DNA of 64,000 nucleotides from an uncultured Acidobacteriia bacterium (GCA_903925975.1 CAIYHG010000145.1:1-64000); one strand, 5' to 3'. Shown: positions 44,150 through 53,371, numbered from the stretch's first letter. The notes: a model not told the origin generated them from the letters alone. Made by a program: numbers and translations.

Positions 44150-44962
44150 ATGCCATCTCACAAATCCGCACGGAAAACCTTCCGCGTCTTCCGGCTGAAC
44201 TCCTGGGAGGAGTTTCTCGGCATCATCACCAAGCCGCCTTATTCCAACTGGGCGTTCCGCGGAGAACGCGACGAGCGCTGGCCTCTCTACAGTTCGCTAT
44301 CGCGCTACTTCCGCAATTTCGGCGTATCGTCCGGAGCGTGGCTCGACCAGGAAGCGCGCATCCTGCGCATCTTCAAGCGCAAGGCGCACCAGTTCCTGGA
44401 GAAGCCGCCCGATCCGGAGGACGACTTCCAGTGGATGGCGCTCATGCAGCATCACGGCGCCCCCACAAGGTTGATCGACTTCACGTGGTCGCCCTACGTG
44501 GCCGCTTTCTTCGCGCTCGAACGCACCCTGGGCGATGGCGTGGTTTGGGCCATGAACCCCGCCCGCGTGGATAGCAGTCGCGCGGCCCGCGTGCGCATGG
44601 ACCCGCGCACCAAAGGGAACTTCGAGCGTTACTTCCTGCGCGGCAGGCACCGCTTCCTGTGGATGGGAGAGCCGCACACCATGAACCGCCGCCTGATCGC
44701 GCAATCGGGAACATTCGTCGTGCCCGGCGTGCTCGATGTGCCCGTTGAGGAGATGCTGAGCGATGCCAACCAGGAGGATATTCTGGCCAAGTTCGTGTTG
44801 ACCAACGCGGTCCGCGAGGTCGGCATGCGTGAGCTATACCGCATGAACATTACCTACGCGACGCTTTTCCCCGATCTCGACGGCCTGGCCAAGTCGATGG
44901 CCTACGAACTTGAGTTCCACTGGGCCTATAACCCAAGGACGATGGAAAAGTATCACACGTGA
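44150..44962 (+). CDS. FRG-domain protein
   Basis: A 270-residue soluble protein built on the FRG domain, named after its Phe-Arg-Gly motif, seen here as NWAFRGERDERWPLYSSLSR (about 32-51). The other family blocks are MALMQHHGAPTRLIDFTWSPYVAAFFAL (about 99-126) and RLIAQSGTFVVPG (about 182-194). FRG domains are widespread in bacteria and phages and often sit in defence-related or toxin loci; their biochemical role is not settled. There is no signal peptide. A small helical protein gene follows after 14 bases. Confidence 0.88.
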   Translation: MPSHKSARKTFRVFRLNSWEEFLGIITKPPYSNWAFRGERDERWPLYSSLSRYFRNFGVSSGAWLDQEARILRIFKRKAHQFLEKPPDPEDDFQWMALMQHHGAPTRLIDFTWSPYVAAFFALERTLGDGVVWAMNPARVDSSRAARVRMDPRTKGNFERYFLRGRHRFLWMGEPHTMNRRLIAQSGTFVVPGVLDVPVEEMLSDANQEDILAKFVLTNAVREVGMRELYRMNITYATLFPDLDGLAKSMAYELEFHWAYNPRTMEKYHT

Positions 44963-44976
44963 CTGCGTGAACCGAT

Positions 44977-45396
44977 ATGCTCGACGGAGCGCATTATCTC
45001 GAACGGGTTTTGGACTTCATATTTGGGCGCGCAAAGCGTGACAAAGATGCGGTGCGCCTGGTCATAGCAGCTCTGAATGCTCGCGATACGGTCCACGCGC
45101 AGCACTGCGGGGAGCATTGTAGGGCAACATATGAGTCAGTTCGTGGGTTACGCGAAGTGATAAACGCCCAGATCGGAAAGGGCATCACTACGGAACTGAC
45201 GTTCGTCTTTCGAGAGCTGGAAACGGCATGCCGTGAATACATGCGGGCGATGGAGCGGACTGGCCTGTATGAAAAGTCTATCCTGCCCAGAGGCTCGGAA
45301 ATGGATGAGTTCAGCCGCCTTTTGGGAGAGTTTCAGCACTCCGCGCAGAACATCGGAGCGCGCCTTGCCAGGCAATACAAGATCGTGCTGCCTTGA
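44977..45396 (+). CDS. Helical protein of unknown function, partner of the FRG protein
   Basis: A 139-residue, mostly helical, soluble protein that may form a four-helix bundle: residues 3-20, 24-65, 68-98 and 106-135 are long amphipathic stretches. There is no signal peptide or catalytic motif that I recognise. It starts 14 bases after the FRG gene without a promoter between them, so they are probably made together. A palindromic repeat begins 10 bases after its stop. Confidence 0.65.
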   Translation: MLDGAHYLERVLDFIFGRAKRDKDAVRLVIAALNARDTVHAQHCGEHCRATYESVRGLREVINAQIGKGITTELTFVFRELETACREYMRAMERTGLYEKSILPRGSEMDEFSRLLGEFQHSAQNIGARLARQYKIVLP

Positions 45397-45406
45397 GGCA
45401 GAAATG

Positions 45407-45482
45407 GCCGCCGATAAACGCCGATTCACGCGGATCAGAAAACATTGTTTTCAATCTGCGTTCCTCCGCGTTCATCGGCGGC
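45407..45482. repeat. Palindromic intergenic repeat, copy 2
   Basis: A 76-base near-complete hairpin: GCCGCCGATAAACGC (45407-45421) pairs at 14 of 15 positions with GCGTTCATCGGCGGC (45468-45482). Inside, CGCGGAT pairs with ATCTGCG (one G-U) and GAAAAC with GTTTTC around a three-base loop. It shares its right arm with the element at 20063-20146. It lies between convergent genes and could also end transcription on both strands. Confidence 0.75.
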
Positions 45483-45503
45483 CCAGTATTTTGTCTCCCG
45501 GGC

Positions 45504-46274
45504 TTAGCCCGCGTTTTCGCTGACAGCCCCGCGGCCGAGGATTTGCGCGTGGAGGAAGTCGCGATTCATCAGGGCGATCACGTCCAGCTTGATCTCCTTG
45601 GGACAAACCGCTTCGCACTCTCCGATATTCGTGCAGCTTCCGAAGCCTTCCGCGCGCGCCTGGGCCACCATGGCCTCCACGCGAGCGTCGCGCTCCGGGG
45701 CGCCCTGGGGCAATAGCCCGAGGTGCGCTAGTTTGGCGCCCATGAAGAGCGACGCCGAGGCATTCGGGCACTGGGCCACGCAGGCCCCGCAGCCGATGCA
45801 GGCGGCGGCGTCCATCGAACGTTCCGCCGCTTCCTTGGGAACCGGAATGGCGTTGCCATCCGGAGCTTCGCCGGTGGCGACGGAGATGAAGCCTCCGGCG
45901 GCAATCAGGCGATCGAGCGCGCTGCGGTCCACTACCAGATCCTTCACGACGGGGAATGCAGCCGAGCGCCACGGCTCCAGATAAAGCTGGTCGCCGTCTT
46001 TGAAGGTACGCATGTGCAACTGGCAGAGCGTGGTGCCGGGGCGAGGGCCGTGGGCCAGGCCGTTGACCATGCAGCCGCACATCCCGCAGATACCTTCCCG
46101 GCAATCGTGATCGAACGCCACGGGCTCTTCGCCTTTGGCGATCAGGTCCTCGTTCAGGACGTCGAGCATCTCCAGGAACGACATTTCATGGTTGACGTTA
46201 GGAACCTCGTAACGCACCAGCTTGGGCTTCGCGCCGCCATTCCTCTGTCTCGAAATATGAAGAACGATTCTCAT
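45504..46274 (-). CDS. sdhB: Succinate dehydrogenase/fumarate reductase iron-sulfur subunit
   Basis: The 256-residue electron-transfer subunit of complex II. Its cluster motifs are [11 protein letters not shown] with a later cysteine for [2Fe-2S], [12 protein letters not shown] for [4Fe-4S], and [12 protein letters not shown] for the [3Fe-4S] site. The sequence resembles the B-type enzymes with a diheme anchor more than the E. coli type. The ATG overlaps the sdhA stop by four bases. It is the last gene of sdhCAB and converges with the FRG pair across the palindromic repeat. Confidence 0.96.
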   Translation of the reverse strand: MRIVLHISRQRNGGAKPKLVRYEVPNVNHEMSFLEMLDVLNEDLIAKGEEPVAFDHDCREGICGMCGCMVNGLAHGPRPGTTLCQLHMRTFKDGDQLYLEPWRSAAFPVVKDLVVDRSALDRLIAAGGFISVATGEAPDGNAIPVPKEAAERSMDAAACIGCGACVAQCPNASASLFMGAKLAHLGLLPQGAPERDARVEAMVAQARAEGFGSCTNIGECEAVCPKEIKLDVIALMNRDFLHAQILGRGAVSENAG

Positions 46275-48184
46275 TTGTAGCTCCGTTGCGCCGGGTGCAC
46301 ATACTCGAAGGTAAGCGGCTCCTTATGCAGCGCGGGCGCGGCGCCCACGCCCTTGAACTCCCAGGCCGCGACATACGAATAATTCTCGTCGTCGCGCGCC
46401 GCTTCGCCTTCCGGCGTCTGATATTCCTCGCGGAAGTGGCCGCCGCAGGATTCGTTGCGGTTCAGAGCGTCGATGCAGATCAGCTCCGCAAGTTCGAAGA
46501 AATCGGCCACGCGGCCGGCCCTCTCGAGCGACTGGTTCAGCTCCTCACCGTTCCCCAAAACGCGGAGATCGCCCCAGAAGCGTTCGCGCATCGCCGGAAT
46601 CTGCGATAGCGCGTATTTCAGCCCTTCGGCGGTGCGGCCCATGCCGCAGTATTCCCACATCAGCTTTCCCAATTCCTTGTGGTGGGAATCGACCGAACGC
46701 GAGCCCTTGGCTTCGAGCAAGCGCTTCGTCACGCCGTTCACCTGCGCTTCGGCTTCGCGGGCCACGGGGTGGGAGGCGTCCACCTTGTCCAGTTTGTTGG
46801 AGGCAACGTAATCGTTGATCGTGTTCGGCAGGACGAAGTAGCCATCGGCCAAACCCTGCATCAGCGCGCTTGCGCCGAGGCGGTTCGCGCCGTGGTCTGA
46901 GAAGTTGGCTTCGCCGGTCACGTACAGGCCGGGGATCGTGGACATGAGGTTGTAGTCCACCCACAACCCGCCCATGGTGTAGTGGATGGCCGGGAAGATG
47001 CGCATTGGAAGCTCGTAGGGGTCTTCGCCGGTGATGCGCTGGTACATGTCGAAGAGGTTGCCGTAGCGTTCCTTGATAACGTTCTTGCCCAACCGGTTAA
47101 TCGCGTCGCGGAAATCGAGGTACACGGCCAGTTTGGTCTCGCCCACTCCGCGGCCTTCGTCGCACACCTGCTTGGCGTTGCGCGAGGCCACGTCGCGGGG
47201 AACGAGGTTGCCGAAACTCGGGTACTTGCGTTCCAGGAAGTAGTCGCGCTCGTTTTCGGGAATCTGCGATGCGGCGCGCGCATCGCCCTTCTTCAAGGGC
47301 ACCCATACGCGCCCGTCGTTGCGGAGCGATTCGCTCATCAGGGTGAGCTTCGATTGGTAATCACCCGAAACCGGGATGCAGGTGGGGTGGATCTGCGTGA
47401 AGCACGGGTTGGCGAACAGGGCGCCGCGCTTGTGCGCGCGCCAGATCGCCGTGGCGTTGCAGTTCTTGGCGTTGGTCGAGAGGTAATACGCGTTCCCGTA
47501 CCCGCCGGTGCCTAGAACCACCGCGTCCCCGAAGAACGATTCCACCTTGCCCGTGAGCAGGTCGCGCGTGACGATGCCGCGCGCTTTGCCGTCGATCACG
47601 ATCACGTCGAGCATTTCGGTGCGCGGGTGCATCTCGACAGTACCCAGGCCGATCTGGCGTTCCAGGGCCTGATAGGCGCCCAGCAGGAGTTGCTGCCCCG
47701 TCTGGCCGCGGGCGTAGAACGTGCGCGAAACCTGCGCGCCGCCGAACGAGCGATTATCCAGATACCCGGAATACTCACGGGCAAACGGCACGCCCTGGCC
47801 GACGCACTGGTCGATGATATTCACGCTGACTTGCGCCAGGCGGTATACGTTGGACTCCCGCGCCCGGAAGTCGCCGCCTTTCACCGTGTCGTAGAAAAGG
47901 CGGTAGATGCTGTCGCCGTCGTTGTGGTAGTTCTTGGCGGCGTTGATTCCGCCCTGCGCGGCAATGCTATGCGCGCGCCGCGGCGAATCCTGATAGCAGA
48001 AGCACTTAACGTTGTAGCCCAGTTCCGCCAGGCTGGCGGCCGCGGAACCTCCCGCGAGGCCGGTACCCACAACGATGATGGTGTGCTTCCGCTTATTGGC
48101 CGGATTCACCAGTTTCAGATTGAAACGATGCCGGTCCCAGCGCGTTTCAATAGGGCCAGTCGGGCATTTCGAATCGAGTAGCAT
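46271..48184 (-). CDS. sdhA: Succinate dehydrogenase flavoprotein subunit
   Basis: The 637-residue FAD subunit that oxidises succinate. [21 protein letters not shown] binds the ADP part of FAD, and [15 protein letters not shown] carries the histidine to which FAD is covalently bound. The substrate site includes HPTCIPVSG and [14 protein letters not shown], and the C-terminal helical domain is present. It starts 13 bases after sdhC. Orientation and length are those of B-type complex II (Bacillus, Bacteroides). Confidence 0.97.
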   Translation of the reverse strand: MLLDSKCPTGPIETRWDRHRFNLKLVNPANKRKHTIIVVGTGLAGGSAAASLAELGYNVKCFCYQDSPRRAHSIAAQGGINAAKNYHNDGDSIYRLFYDTVKGGDFRARESNVYRLAQVSVNIIDQCVGQGVPFAREYSGYLDNRSFGGAQVSRTFYARGQTGQQLLLGAYQALERQIGLGTVEMHPRTEMLDVIVIDGKARGIVTRDLLTGKVESFFGDAVVLGTGGYGNAYYLSTNAKNCNATAIWRAHKRGALFANPCFTQIHPTCIPVSGDYQSKLTLMSESLRNDGRVWVPLKKGDARAASQIPENERDYFLERKYPSFGNLVPRDVASRNAKQVCDEGRGVGETKLAVYLDFRDAINRLGKNVIKERYGNLFDMYQRITGEDPYELPMRIFPAIHYTMGGLWVDYNLMSTIPGLYVTGEANFSDHGANRLGASALMQGLADGYFVLPNTINDYVASNKLDKVDASHPVAREAEAQVNGVTKRLLEAKGSRSVDSHHKELGKLMWEYCGMGRTAEGLKYALSQIPAMRERFWGDLRVLGNGEELNQSLERAGRVADFFELAELICIDALNRNESCGGHFREEYQTPEGEAARDDENYSYVAAWEFKGVGAAPALHKEPLTFEYVHPAQRSYK

Positions 48185-48197
48185 TCGCGTTCCTCAC

Positions 48198-48911
48198 CTA
48201 TACCTTCAACCAGCCGGCCAGGCACGCGACCGGAATGGAAATATTCCCCAAAGCAATTACGATGGCGCACAGCGCCGCGAACTTCTTCAGCAGGGGCGTG
48301 TACCGCGGGTGGCTTACGCCAACCGACTGAAACATACTCCAGATGCCGTGATAGAGGTGCGTACAAAGCAGACTGATCGCCAGAATGTAGAACCCTGCGA
48401 CAAGCGGGTTCTGAAACCCGGTGATCACGTTATAGTGCACGTCGGGCGAGAGGAAGGCGCCGCCTTCCACCTCATGCAGGGGAAGCACGCTGCCCACGGT
48501 CAGATGCAGCACGTGGAAGGTCACGAACGCGCCGACGATGGGTCCGCTCCAGATCATGGTGCGGGCCGCGTAGGATGCCGGCACGTCGTCTTTCTTGAAA
48601 TAGCCAATGGGGCGCGCGGCGCGATTCTGCAACCAGAGCTGCACCGACGCCGTGATGTGCAACCCGACGCAGACCAGCAGGAACGTCCGCGCCATCAACA
48701 GCGCGATGGCGTTTGCCGGGTTGTGTAGAAATGCCGCGTACTTATTGATCTGCGTGGGGTCGCTCGAATAGATCTGCAAATTTCCAAGCAGATGCGCGAC
48801 CACATAGCCAAAAAGAACCAGCCCGGTCACTGCCATGACTGCCTTCTTGCCGATCGGCGCCTCGTAGAAACCCACGGCCCGGTGAATCGGGCGAATTGCG
48901 ATAGAGCTCAT
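48198..48911 (-). CDS. sdhC: Succinate dehydrogenase cytochrome b subunit
   Basis: A 237-residue membrane anchor with about five helices. Histidines suited to two b hemes occur in helices (VAHLLGN, VGLHITAS, TFHVLHLT, CTHLYHG). The single large anchor in place of separate SdhC and SdhD marks the B-type enzyme. The ATG at 48911 has GAGG about ten bases upstream; the frame runs further up but without initiation signals. First gene of sdhCAB. Confidence 0.9.
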   Translation of the reverse strand: MSSIAIRPIHRAVGFYEAPIGKKAVMAVTGLVLFGYVVAHLLGNLQIYSSDPTQINKYAAFLHNPANAIALLMARTFLLVCVGLHITASVQLWLQNRAARPIGYFKKDDVPASYAARTMIWSGPIVGAFVTFHVLHLTVGSVLPLHEVEGGAFLSPDVHYNVITGFQNPLVAGFYILAISLLCTHLYHGIWSMFQSVGVSHPRYTPLLKKFAALCAIVIALGNISIPVACLAGWLKV

Positions 48912-49251
48912 CCGAAAATCCTCTTTTAGAGCGGCTTCGTGCCGCGAGGTTTGGGCGGAACCGTGCCGCCTTGTTGTGTATAGTAACAAACATACGCGGG
49001 CGCCTAGGGACGCCTGTAGCAATTTTCAACGCTTCTAACGCGCCCGCCCGCGCCCGCTTGAGCGATTTAACGCAGCGCGCTTTCCAGAACGGCATTTGCG
49101 GCGCGCAACGTCGTTATGCGATAAAAGGATATTAAAGTCTTAATTCCAAGGATATTAGACTCCGGGAGCGAAACACAAGACTCGTTCGGGCTGCCCGGCC
49201 ACCGGCCGCGCGCCGGGCGCTACAATAGCATTCCGGATTTGAACACCAGTT
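48912..49251. other. Divergent promoter region with a direct repeat
   Basis: 340 bases between sdhC and the sensor-kinase operon, no gene seen. AAGGATATTA occurs twice (49125-49134 and 49148-49157), a 23-base period in AT-rich sequence that contrasts with its surroundings. It sits 95 bases before the kinase start. TACAAT at 49221 is a possible -10 for the kinase operon, without a clear -35. Confidence 0.5.
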
Positions 49252-50883
49252 ATGCCGCGGCGCCTTGCCCGGAAACTCATATTATCGATTACGGTCATCG
49301 TGGTGATCGTGGCCGGGGTTTCCGGCCTGGTCAACGTACGCACGGAGGAAGACCAACTCCTCTACACGATGACTTTGGGCGCGGATCAGCTCTCTAAGGC
49401 GATCACGAGCTCGACGTGGCACGCGATGCTGGACGACCACCGCGACGTGGCCTACCAGGTAATGCAAACCATCGCGTTGAAGCAGGGCATCGACCGCATC
49501 CGGATGTTCAACCGGATGGGGGAAGCGCGCTTCTCCACCAACCCCGCCGACCAAGGCATGAAGCTCGACCGCGCCTCCCCCACCTGCGCGATCTGCCACG
49601 CGCCGGACAAACCGCTGCTCCAGGTGGACCTGACGCGGCGAGTGCGGATTTTCAAGGGCGCCGACGGCCAGCGGCGGCTGGAGATGGTCACCCCCATCTA
49701 CAACGAAAAATCGTGCAGCGAGGCGGAGTGCCACGCCCATCCGGCGCAATTGAAGGTGCTGGGCGTGCTCGATCTGGCGCTGTCGCTCGAAAGCGTCGAT
49801 CGCGAAGTGGCCGGGATGCAGTACCGAGTCCTGCTGGTAACGGCCATCGAGATTACGCTGATCGGCCTGTGCGTTATCCTGTTTACCCGCAGATTCCTGG
49901 CGCAGCCCATCGCCCGGCTGATCGAAGGCTGCAAGGCAGTCAGCCGGATGAAGCTGGACAAGCCGCTGGTGCTCGAACACGACAGCGAGGAACTGGACGA
50001 ATTGGCCCTCTCGTTCAACGTGATGCAAGACCGGCTGCGGGCGGCGCTGGAGGAAATCAACGAATTCACGCAGAACTTGGAGACCAAGGTCGAAGAGCGC
50101 ACGGAGCAATTGAAGGCCGCCCAGAAGAAGCTGGTTCAGAGCGACCGGCTGGCCTCGCTCGGCCAGCTTTCGGCCAGCGTGGCCCATGAGATCAACAACC
50201 CGATTTCGGGCGTGCTGAACCTCTCCATGCTGCTGCAGCGCATGTTGAAGGGCGAAGGGATTCCGCCCGGCCGCCTGGAGGAGTTCCGGAAGTACCTCGC
50301 GCAGATCACTCATGAAACCTCGCGGGTGGGCCGCATCGTCTCCGACCTGCTGGCCTTTTCGCGGCGCGGGAAGCCGCAGCGTTCGCCGGCCGATCTGAAC
50401 AAGATCGTCGGGATGACGCTTTCGCTGGTGCAGCACAAGTTGAAGTTGAGCAACGTGGATGCGCGCGTGCATCTGTTCGACGGGCTGCCGGAAGTGCTGT
50501 GCGACTCCTCTCAGATTCAACAGGTTGTAGTGAATCTGGTGCTCAACGCCGCCGAGGCCACCCAGAATAAAGCCGAGAAGCGGGTGGAGATCGAAACGAC
50601 CATAAACGAAAACTCCGTGCTGCTCATGGTGACCGACAACGGCGAGGGCATCCCGCCGGAGAACCTCACCAAGATTTTCGATCCCTTCTTCACGACGAAG
50701 TCGGACGGCAAGGGAGTGGGCTTGGGGCTGGCGGTGAGCTATGGCATTATTCAGGCGCACGGCGGCGATATCGAAGTGAAGAGCGGGGTGGGAGCGGGCA
50801 CGACGTTTACCGTGTCGCTTCCCCTGGAGCCTCCTCCCCAGCCGGGGGCGCCGAACGCTCTGGAATCGGCGCGCAATGGATGA
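49252..50883 (+). CDS. Membrane sensor histidine kinase with periplasmic c-type heme motifs
   Basis: A 543-residue kinase. Two membrane helices (about 8-27 and 192-213) enclose a periplasmic sensor of about 165 residues. The sensor contains CAICH (C112, C115, H116) and CSEAECH (C155, C160, H161; C-x4-CH), which fit covalent c-type heme attachment and imply redox or gas sensing. HAMP follows (about 214-268), then a coiled linker, then HisKA with phospho-acceptor H312 in SVAHEINNP and the HATPase_c domain with NLVLNAAEA and GVGLGLAVS. The stop overlaps the archaemetzincin start (ATGA). The likely partner is the NtrC-type regulator at 51418. Confidence 0.93.
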   Translation: MPRRLARKLILSITVIVVIVAGVSGLVNVRTEEDQLLYTMTLGADQLSKAITSSTWHAMLDDHRDVAYQVMQTIALKQGIDRIRMFNRMGEARFSTNPADQGMKLDRASPTCAICHAPDKPLLQVDLTRRVRIFKGADGQRRLEMVTPIYNEKSCSEAECHAHPAQLKVLGVLDLALSLESVDREVAGMQYRVLLVTAIEITLIGLCVILFTRRFLAQPIARLIEGCKAVSRMKLDKPLVLEHDSEELDELALSFNVMQDRLRAALEEINEFTQNLETKVEERTEQLKAAQKKLVQSDRLASLGQLSASVAHEINNPISGVLNLSMLLQRMLKGEGIPPGRLEEFRKYLAQITHETSRVGRIVSDLLAFSRRGKPQRSPADLNKIVGMTLSLVQHKLKLSNVDARVHLFDGLPEVLCDSSQIQQVVVNLVLNAAEATQNKAEKRVEIETTINENSVLLMVTDNGEGIPPENLTKIFDPFFTTKSDGKGVGLGLAVSYGIIQAHGGDIEVKSGVGAGTTFTVSLPLEPPPQPGAPNALESARNG

Positions 50884-51413
50884 AGTACCTCTACGTGGGC
50901 TCCATGGGAGACGTAGACCGGGAAGCGGCTGCCGCCATTGGCGAACGCCTGGAGCGCGAGTTCGGCGCGCCCGTCCGGGGCATGGAACTGCCGGACGCGG
51001 AGTTCGCCTACAACGCCGCGCGAAAACAGTGCGGGTCGATTCCCGTTTTGGAGCTGCTGATCCGATCATGCCCGGAAGACGCGCTGAAGTTGATTGCATT
51101 GACGGAGCGGGACCTGTTCATCCCCGTTCTGACGTTCGTTTATGGGCACGCCCAACTCGGCGGGCGCTCGGCGGTTGTATCGCTGGCCCGGCTGCGCCAG
51201 GAGTTTTACGGGCTGCCGCCGAACCAGGAAGTGTTTCTGCACCGCGCGGTGAAAGAGGCGCTTCACGAAACCGGCCACACATTCGGCCTGGTGCATTGCC
51301 CGACCACGGCCTGCGCCATGTCGCTGGCGACGAATATCCGGCAGATCGATTCGAAGCAGACGGCCTTTTGCGCCGCTTGCGAGGCGCACTGGCGGCGCCG
51401 GTCAAGGGAGTGA
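50880..51413 (+). CDS. amzA: Archaemetzincin zinc metalloprotease
   Basis: A 177-residue protein of the archaemetzincin family. The active site HETGHTFGLVHC begins at H129 (HExxHxxGxxH), then four residues to a second cysteine, the Met of the Met-turn (ACAMS), and a final CAAC. This is the complete HExxHxxGxxHCx4CxM...CxxC signature, with zinc at both catalytic and structural sites. There is no signal peptide, so it is cytosolic. It is translationally coupled to the kinase upstream and lies four bases from the regulator gene downstream. Substrates of the family are unknown. Confidence 0.93.
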   Translation: MKYLYVGSMGDVDREAAAAIGERLEREFGAPVRGMELPDAEFAYNAARKQCGSIPVLELLIRSCPEDALKLIALTERDLFIPVLTFVYGHAQLGGRSAVVSLARLRQEFYGLPPNQEVFLHRAVKEALHETGHTFGLVHCPTTACAMSLATNIRQIDSKQTAFCAACEAHWRRRSRE

Positions 51414-51417
51414 GGAA

Positions 51418-52776
51418 ATGAAGACCCACTGGCAAATTCTGGTTGTGGACGACGAAGAGGTGATGCGCGAATCGCTGGCCGCCTGGCTTCGCGAAGACGG
51501 CTACGCGGTAGACACCGCCGCCTCGGGGCGTGAGGCCGTGGAGAAGTCGCGCGGGCGCGACTACGCCATCTATTTCGTCGATCTCAAGATGCCCGGCGGC
51601 ATGGACGGCATCGAAACCATGATGCAGATCCGCCAGATTCGGCCGGAAGCCTCGATCATCATCATCACCGCCTACGCCACCGTGGATACGGCCATCGCGG
51701 CGATGAAGGAGGGCGCGCAGGAGTATATCGTCAAGCCCTGCAACCCCGAGGAAATTTCGCTGCTGGTGAGCCGCATCATCAAGGTGAAGAACCTGCAGCG
51801 CGAGAACACAATTCTGCGGAAGAAGCTGACGCGCCAGTATTCGATACAAGACGTTTTCAGCAAGAACCAGCGCATGCACCAGATTCTGAGCCTGGCGGGG
51901 GAAGTGGCCAGCCTGCGCAGCACGGTTCTGATCCAGGGGGAGAGCGGCACCGGCAAGGAGTTGATCGCGCGCGCGATCCACAACTCGGGGGACCGCGCGC
52001 AGAAGCCGTTCGTCCCGGTTTCGTGCGCGGCCCTGGCGGAGACGCTTCTCGAATCCGAGCTGTTCGGGCACGAGAAAGGGTCGTTCACGGGCGCCTCGAC
52101 GCAGAGACGCGGAAAATTCGAATTGGCCGACGGCGGAACGCTGTTCCTGGATGAGATCGGCGACATTTCTCCCAAGGTGCAGGTGGACCTGCTGCGCGTT
52201 CTGCAGGAGCGTTCGTTCTACCGCGTGGGCGGGTCGGAGGAAGTTCGCGTGGATGTGCGCGTGATCGCCGCCACCAACGTCAACCTGCCGCAAGCTGTTG
52301 CCGAGGGCAAGTTCCGCGAGGACCTTTTCTACCGCCTGAACGTCATCGAAATTCAAATCCCGCCTCTGCGCGAACGCCGCGAAGACATCCCGCTGCTGGC
52401 GGGCCACTTCCTGGACCGCCTTTCGCACGAACTGGGGCGGGCCGTCGGCGAGATCACCGAAGGCGCCTTCCGGCTGCTTATGGATTACAACTGGCCGGGC
52501 AACGTGCGCGAACTCGAGAACGCCATCGAGCGCGCCATCGTAACCTGCCGCGGCGCCTCGCTGAGCGAGGAGGATTTCGGCTTCCTCGCGCAGAACAGCC
52601 CGGCTCAGAAGGCCTGGGCCCCTCCCGCCAACATGACGCTCCAGGACATGGAGAAGCAATTGATCACGGCCACGCTCCAGCGAACCGGCGGCAACATTAA
52701 GGAGAGCGCCACGGTTCTGGGGATCGACCGGTCCACTCTCTACGAGAAAATCAAGCGCTACGAAATACAGCGTTAG
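51418..52776 (+). CDS. NtrC-family sigma-54-dependent response regulator
   Basis: A 452-residue activator with three domains. The receiver (about 1-120) has D55 in YFVDLKMPGG. The AAA+ domain (about 140-375) has Walker A GESGTGKE, the sigma-54 contact loop ESELFGHEKGSFTGA (serine replaces the first Ala of GAFTGA), Walker B GGTLFLDEIGD and the arginine-finger region. The Fis-type HTH is at the C terminus (GGNIKESATVLGIDRSTLYEKIKRY). It should act at sigma-54 promoters under control of the heme-type kinase encoded first in this operon. GAGG precedes the ATG. Confidence 0.95.
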   Translation: MKTHWQILVVDDEEVMRESLAAWLREDGYAVDTAASGREAVEKSRGRDYAIYFVDLKMPGGMDGIETMMQIRQIRPEASIIIITAYATVDTAIAAMKEGAQEYIVKPCNPEEISLLVSRIIKVKNLQRENTILRKKLTRQYSIQDVFSKNQRMHQILSLAGEVASLRSTVLIQGESGTGKELIARAIHNSGDRAQKPFVPVSCAALAETLLESELFGHEKGSFTGASTQRRGKFELADGGTLFLDEIGDISPKVQVDLLRVLQERSFYRVGGSEEVRVDVRVIAATNVNLPQAVAEGKFREDLFYRLNVIEIQIPPLRERREDIPLLAGHFLDRLSHELGRAVGEITEGAFRLLMDYNWPGNVRELENAIERAIVTCRGASLSEEDFGFLAQNSPAQKAWAPPANMTLQDMEKQLITATLQRTGGNIKESATVLGIDRSTLYEKIKRYEIQR

Positions 52777-52780
52777 GCGC

Positions 52781-53371
52781 TTATGGGCGGATGACCTGGC
52801 GGCGCCGTATCAGCCAGAGCGCGCCTAGCGCCATCACCACCAAACTGGCGGAGACCGGTTCGGGAACCGGCTGGAGGAAGGTTCGAATCTCACCGCCGCC
52901 ATAGAGGTTGGTGTGTATATTCAAATAGGTCTGGCTGCTCTGTAGGCCCGTAATCAGCGCCGCCTCAGCGCCCGCTATGGTGCCTCCGTGAGCGGTCACA
53001 AATGCAGAGCTGTAGCTCGATGCCAACGTCAGGTCAAACGTGTTGGAGTACGATCCGGAGGTGACGCCCAGCGGAAACCCCGGAAAGCTCGGCAGGCTCG
53101 TCGCCACGCCCGCGTTTCCGCTCGACACGCAGCAGTGGATATGCGAAGCCGTCGTGGTTCCCAGTAAGCCGGAAAAGACGACGCTCACCTGAAGCAGTTG
53201 GCCTACCGTATCGAGCGTCACCACGGCGGAGCCCACTCCGGGCGAGATATTCGCAGGGCTCTCAAGCGACCCTAATAGCGTCCCCGTAAGCGTGACAATG
53301 GCCGCTTGGCTCGCGCCTGCCAGAGCAAGCAGGCACACTGACAACAATACCGTCTTCTGGAATGCTTTCAC
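52781..53371 (-). CDS. Exported CHRD-domain protein with PEP-CTERM anchor
   Basis: A 196-residue exported protein. A signal peptide (about 1-23, ending ASQAA) leads into a CHRD domain (about 25-160) with TASHIHCCVSS and LNIHTNLYGGGEIRTFL, its two histidine-bearing ends. The C terminus is a PEP-CTERM signal: VPEPVSAS, a hydrophobic helix and RRRQ, which is cut by exosortase. The GTG start at 53371 follows GAGGGG three bases upstream; the longer frame is unlikely. It converges with the NtrC gene, with four bases between the stops. An exosortase (EpsH) must be encoded elsewhere. Confidence 0.82.
   Translation of the reverse strand: MKAFQKTVLLSVCLLALAGASQAAIVTLTGTLLGSLESPANISPGVGSAVVTLDTVGQLLQVSVVFSGLLGTTTASHIHCCVSSGNAGVATSLPSFPGFPLGVTSGSYSNTFDLTLASSYSSAFVTAHGGTIAGAEAALITGLQSSQTYLNIHTNLYGGGEIRTFLQPVPEPVSASLVVMALGALWLIRRRQVIRP

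Noticed and set aside
48912..49251. Sigma-54 promoter in front of the kinase operon
   Set aside because: No TGGC-N8-TTGC type sequence with correct spacing was found by eye.
49282..51099. A 605-codon antisense frame across the kinase and archaemetzincin genes
   Set aside because: It spans two real genes with complete motifs on the plus strand and has Arg/His/Gln-rich shadow composition.
51118..52659. Long minus-strand frame across the NtrC-type regulator
   Set aside because: Shadow of a strongly conserved AAA+ activator.
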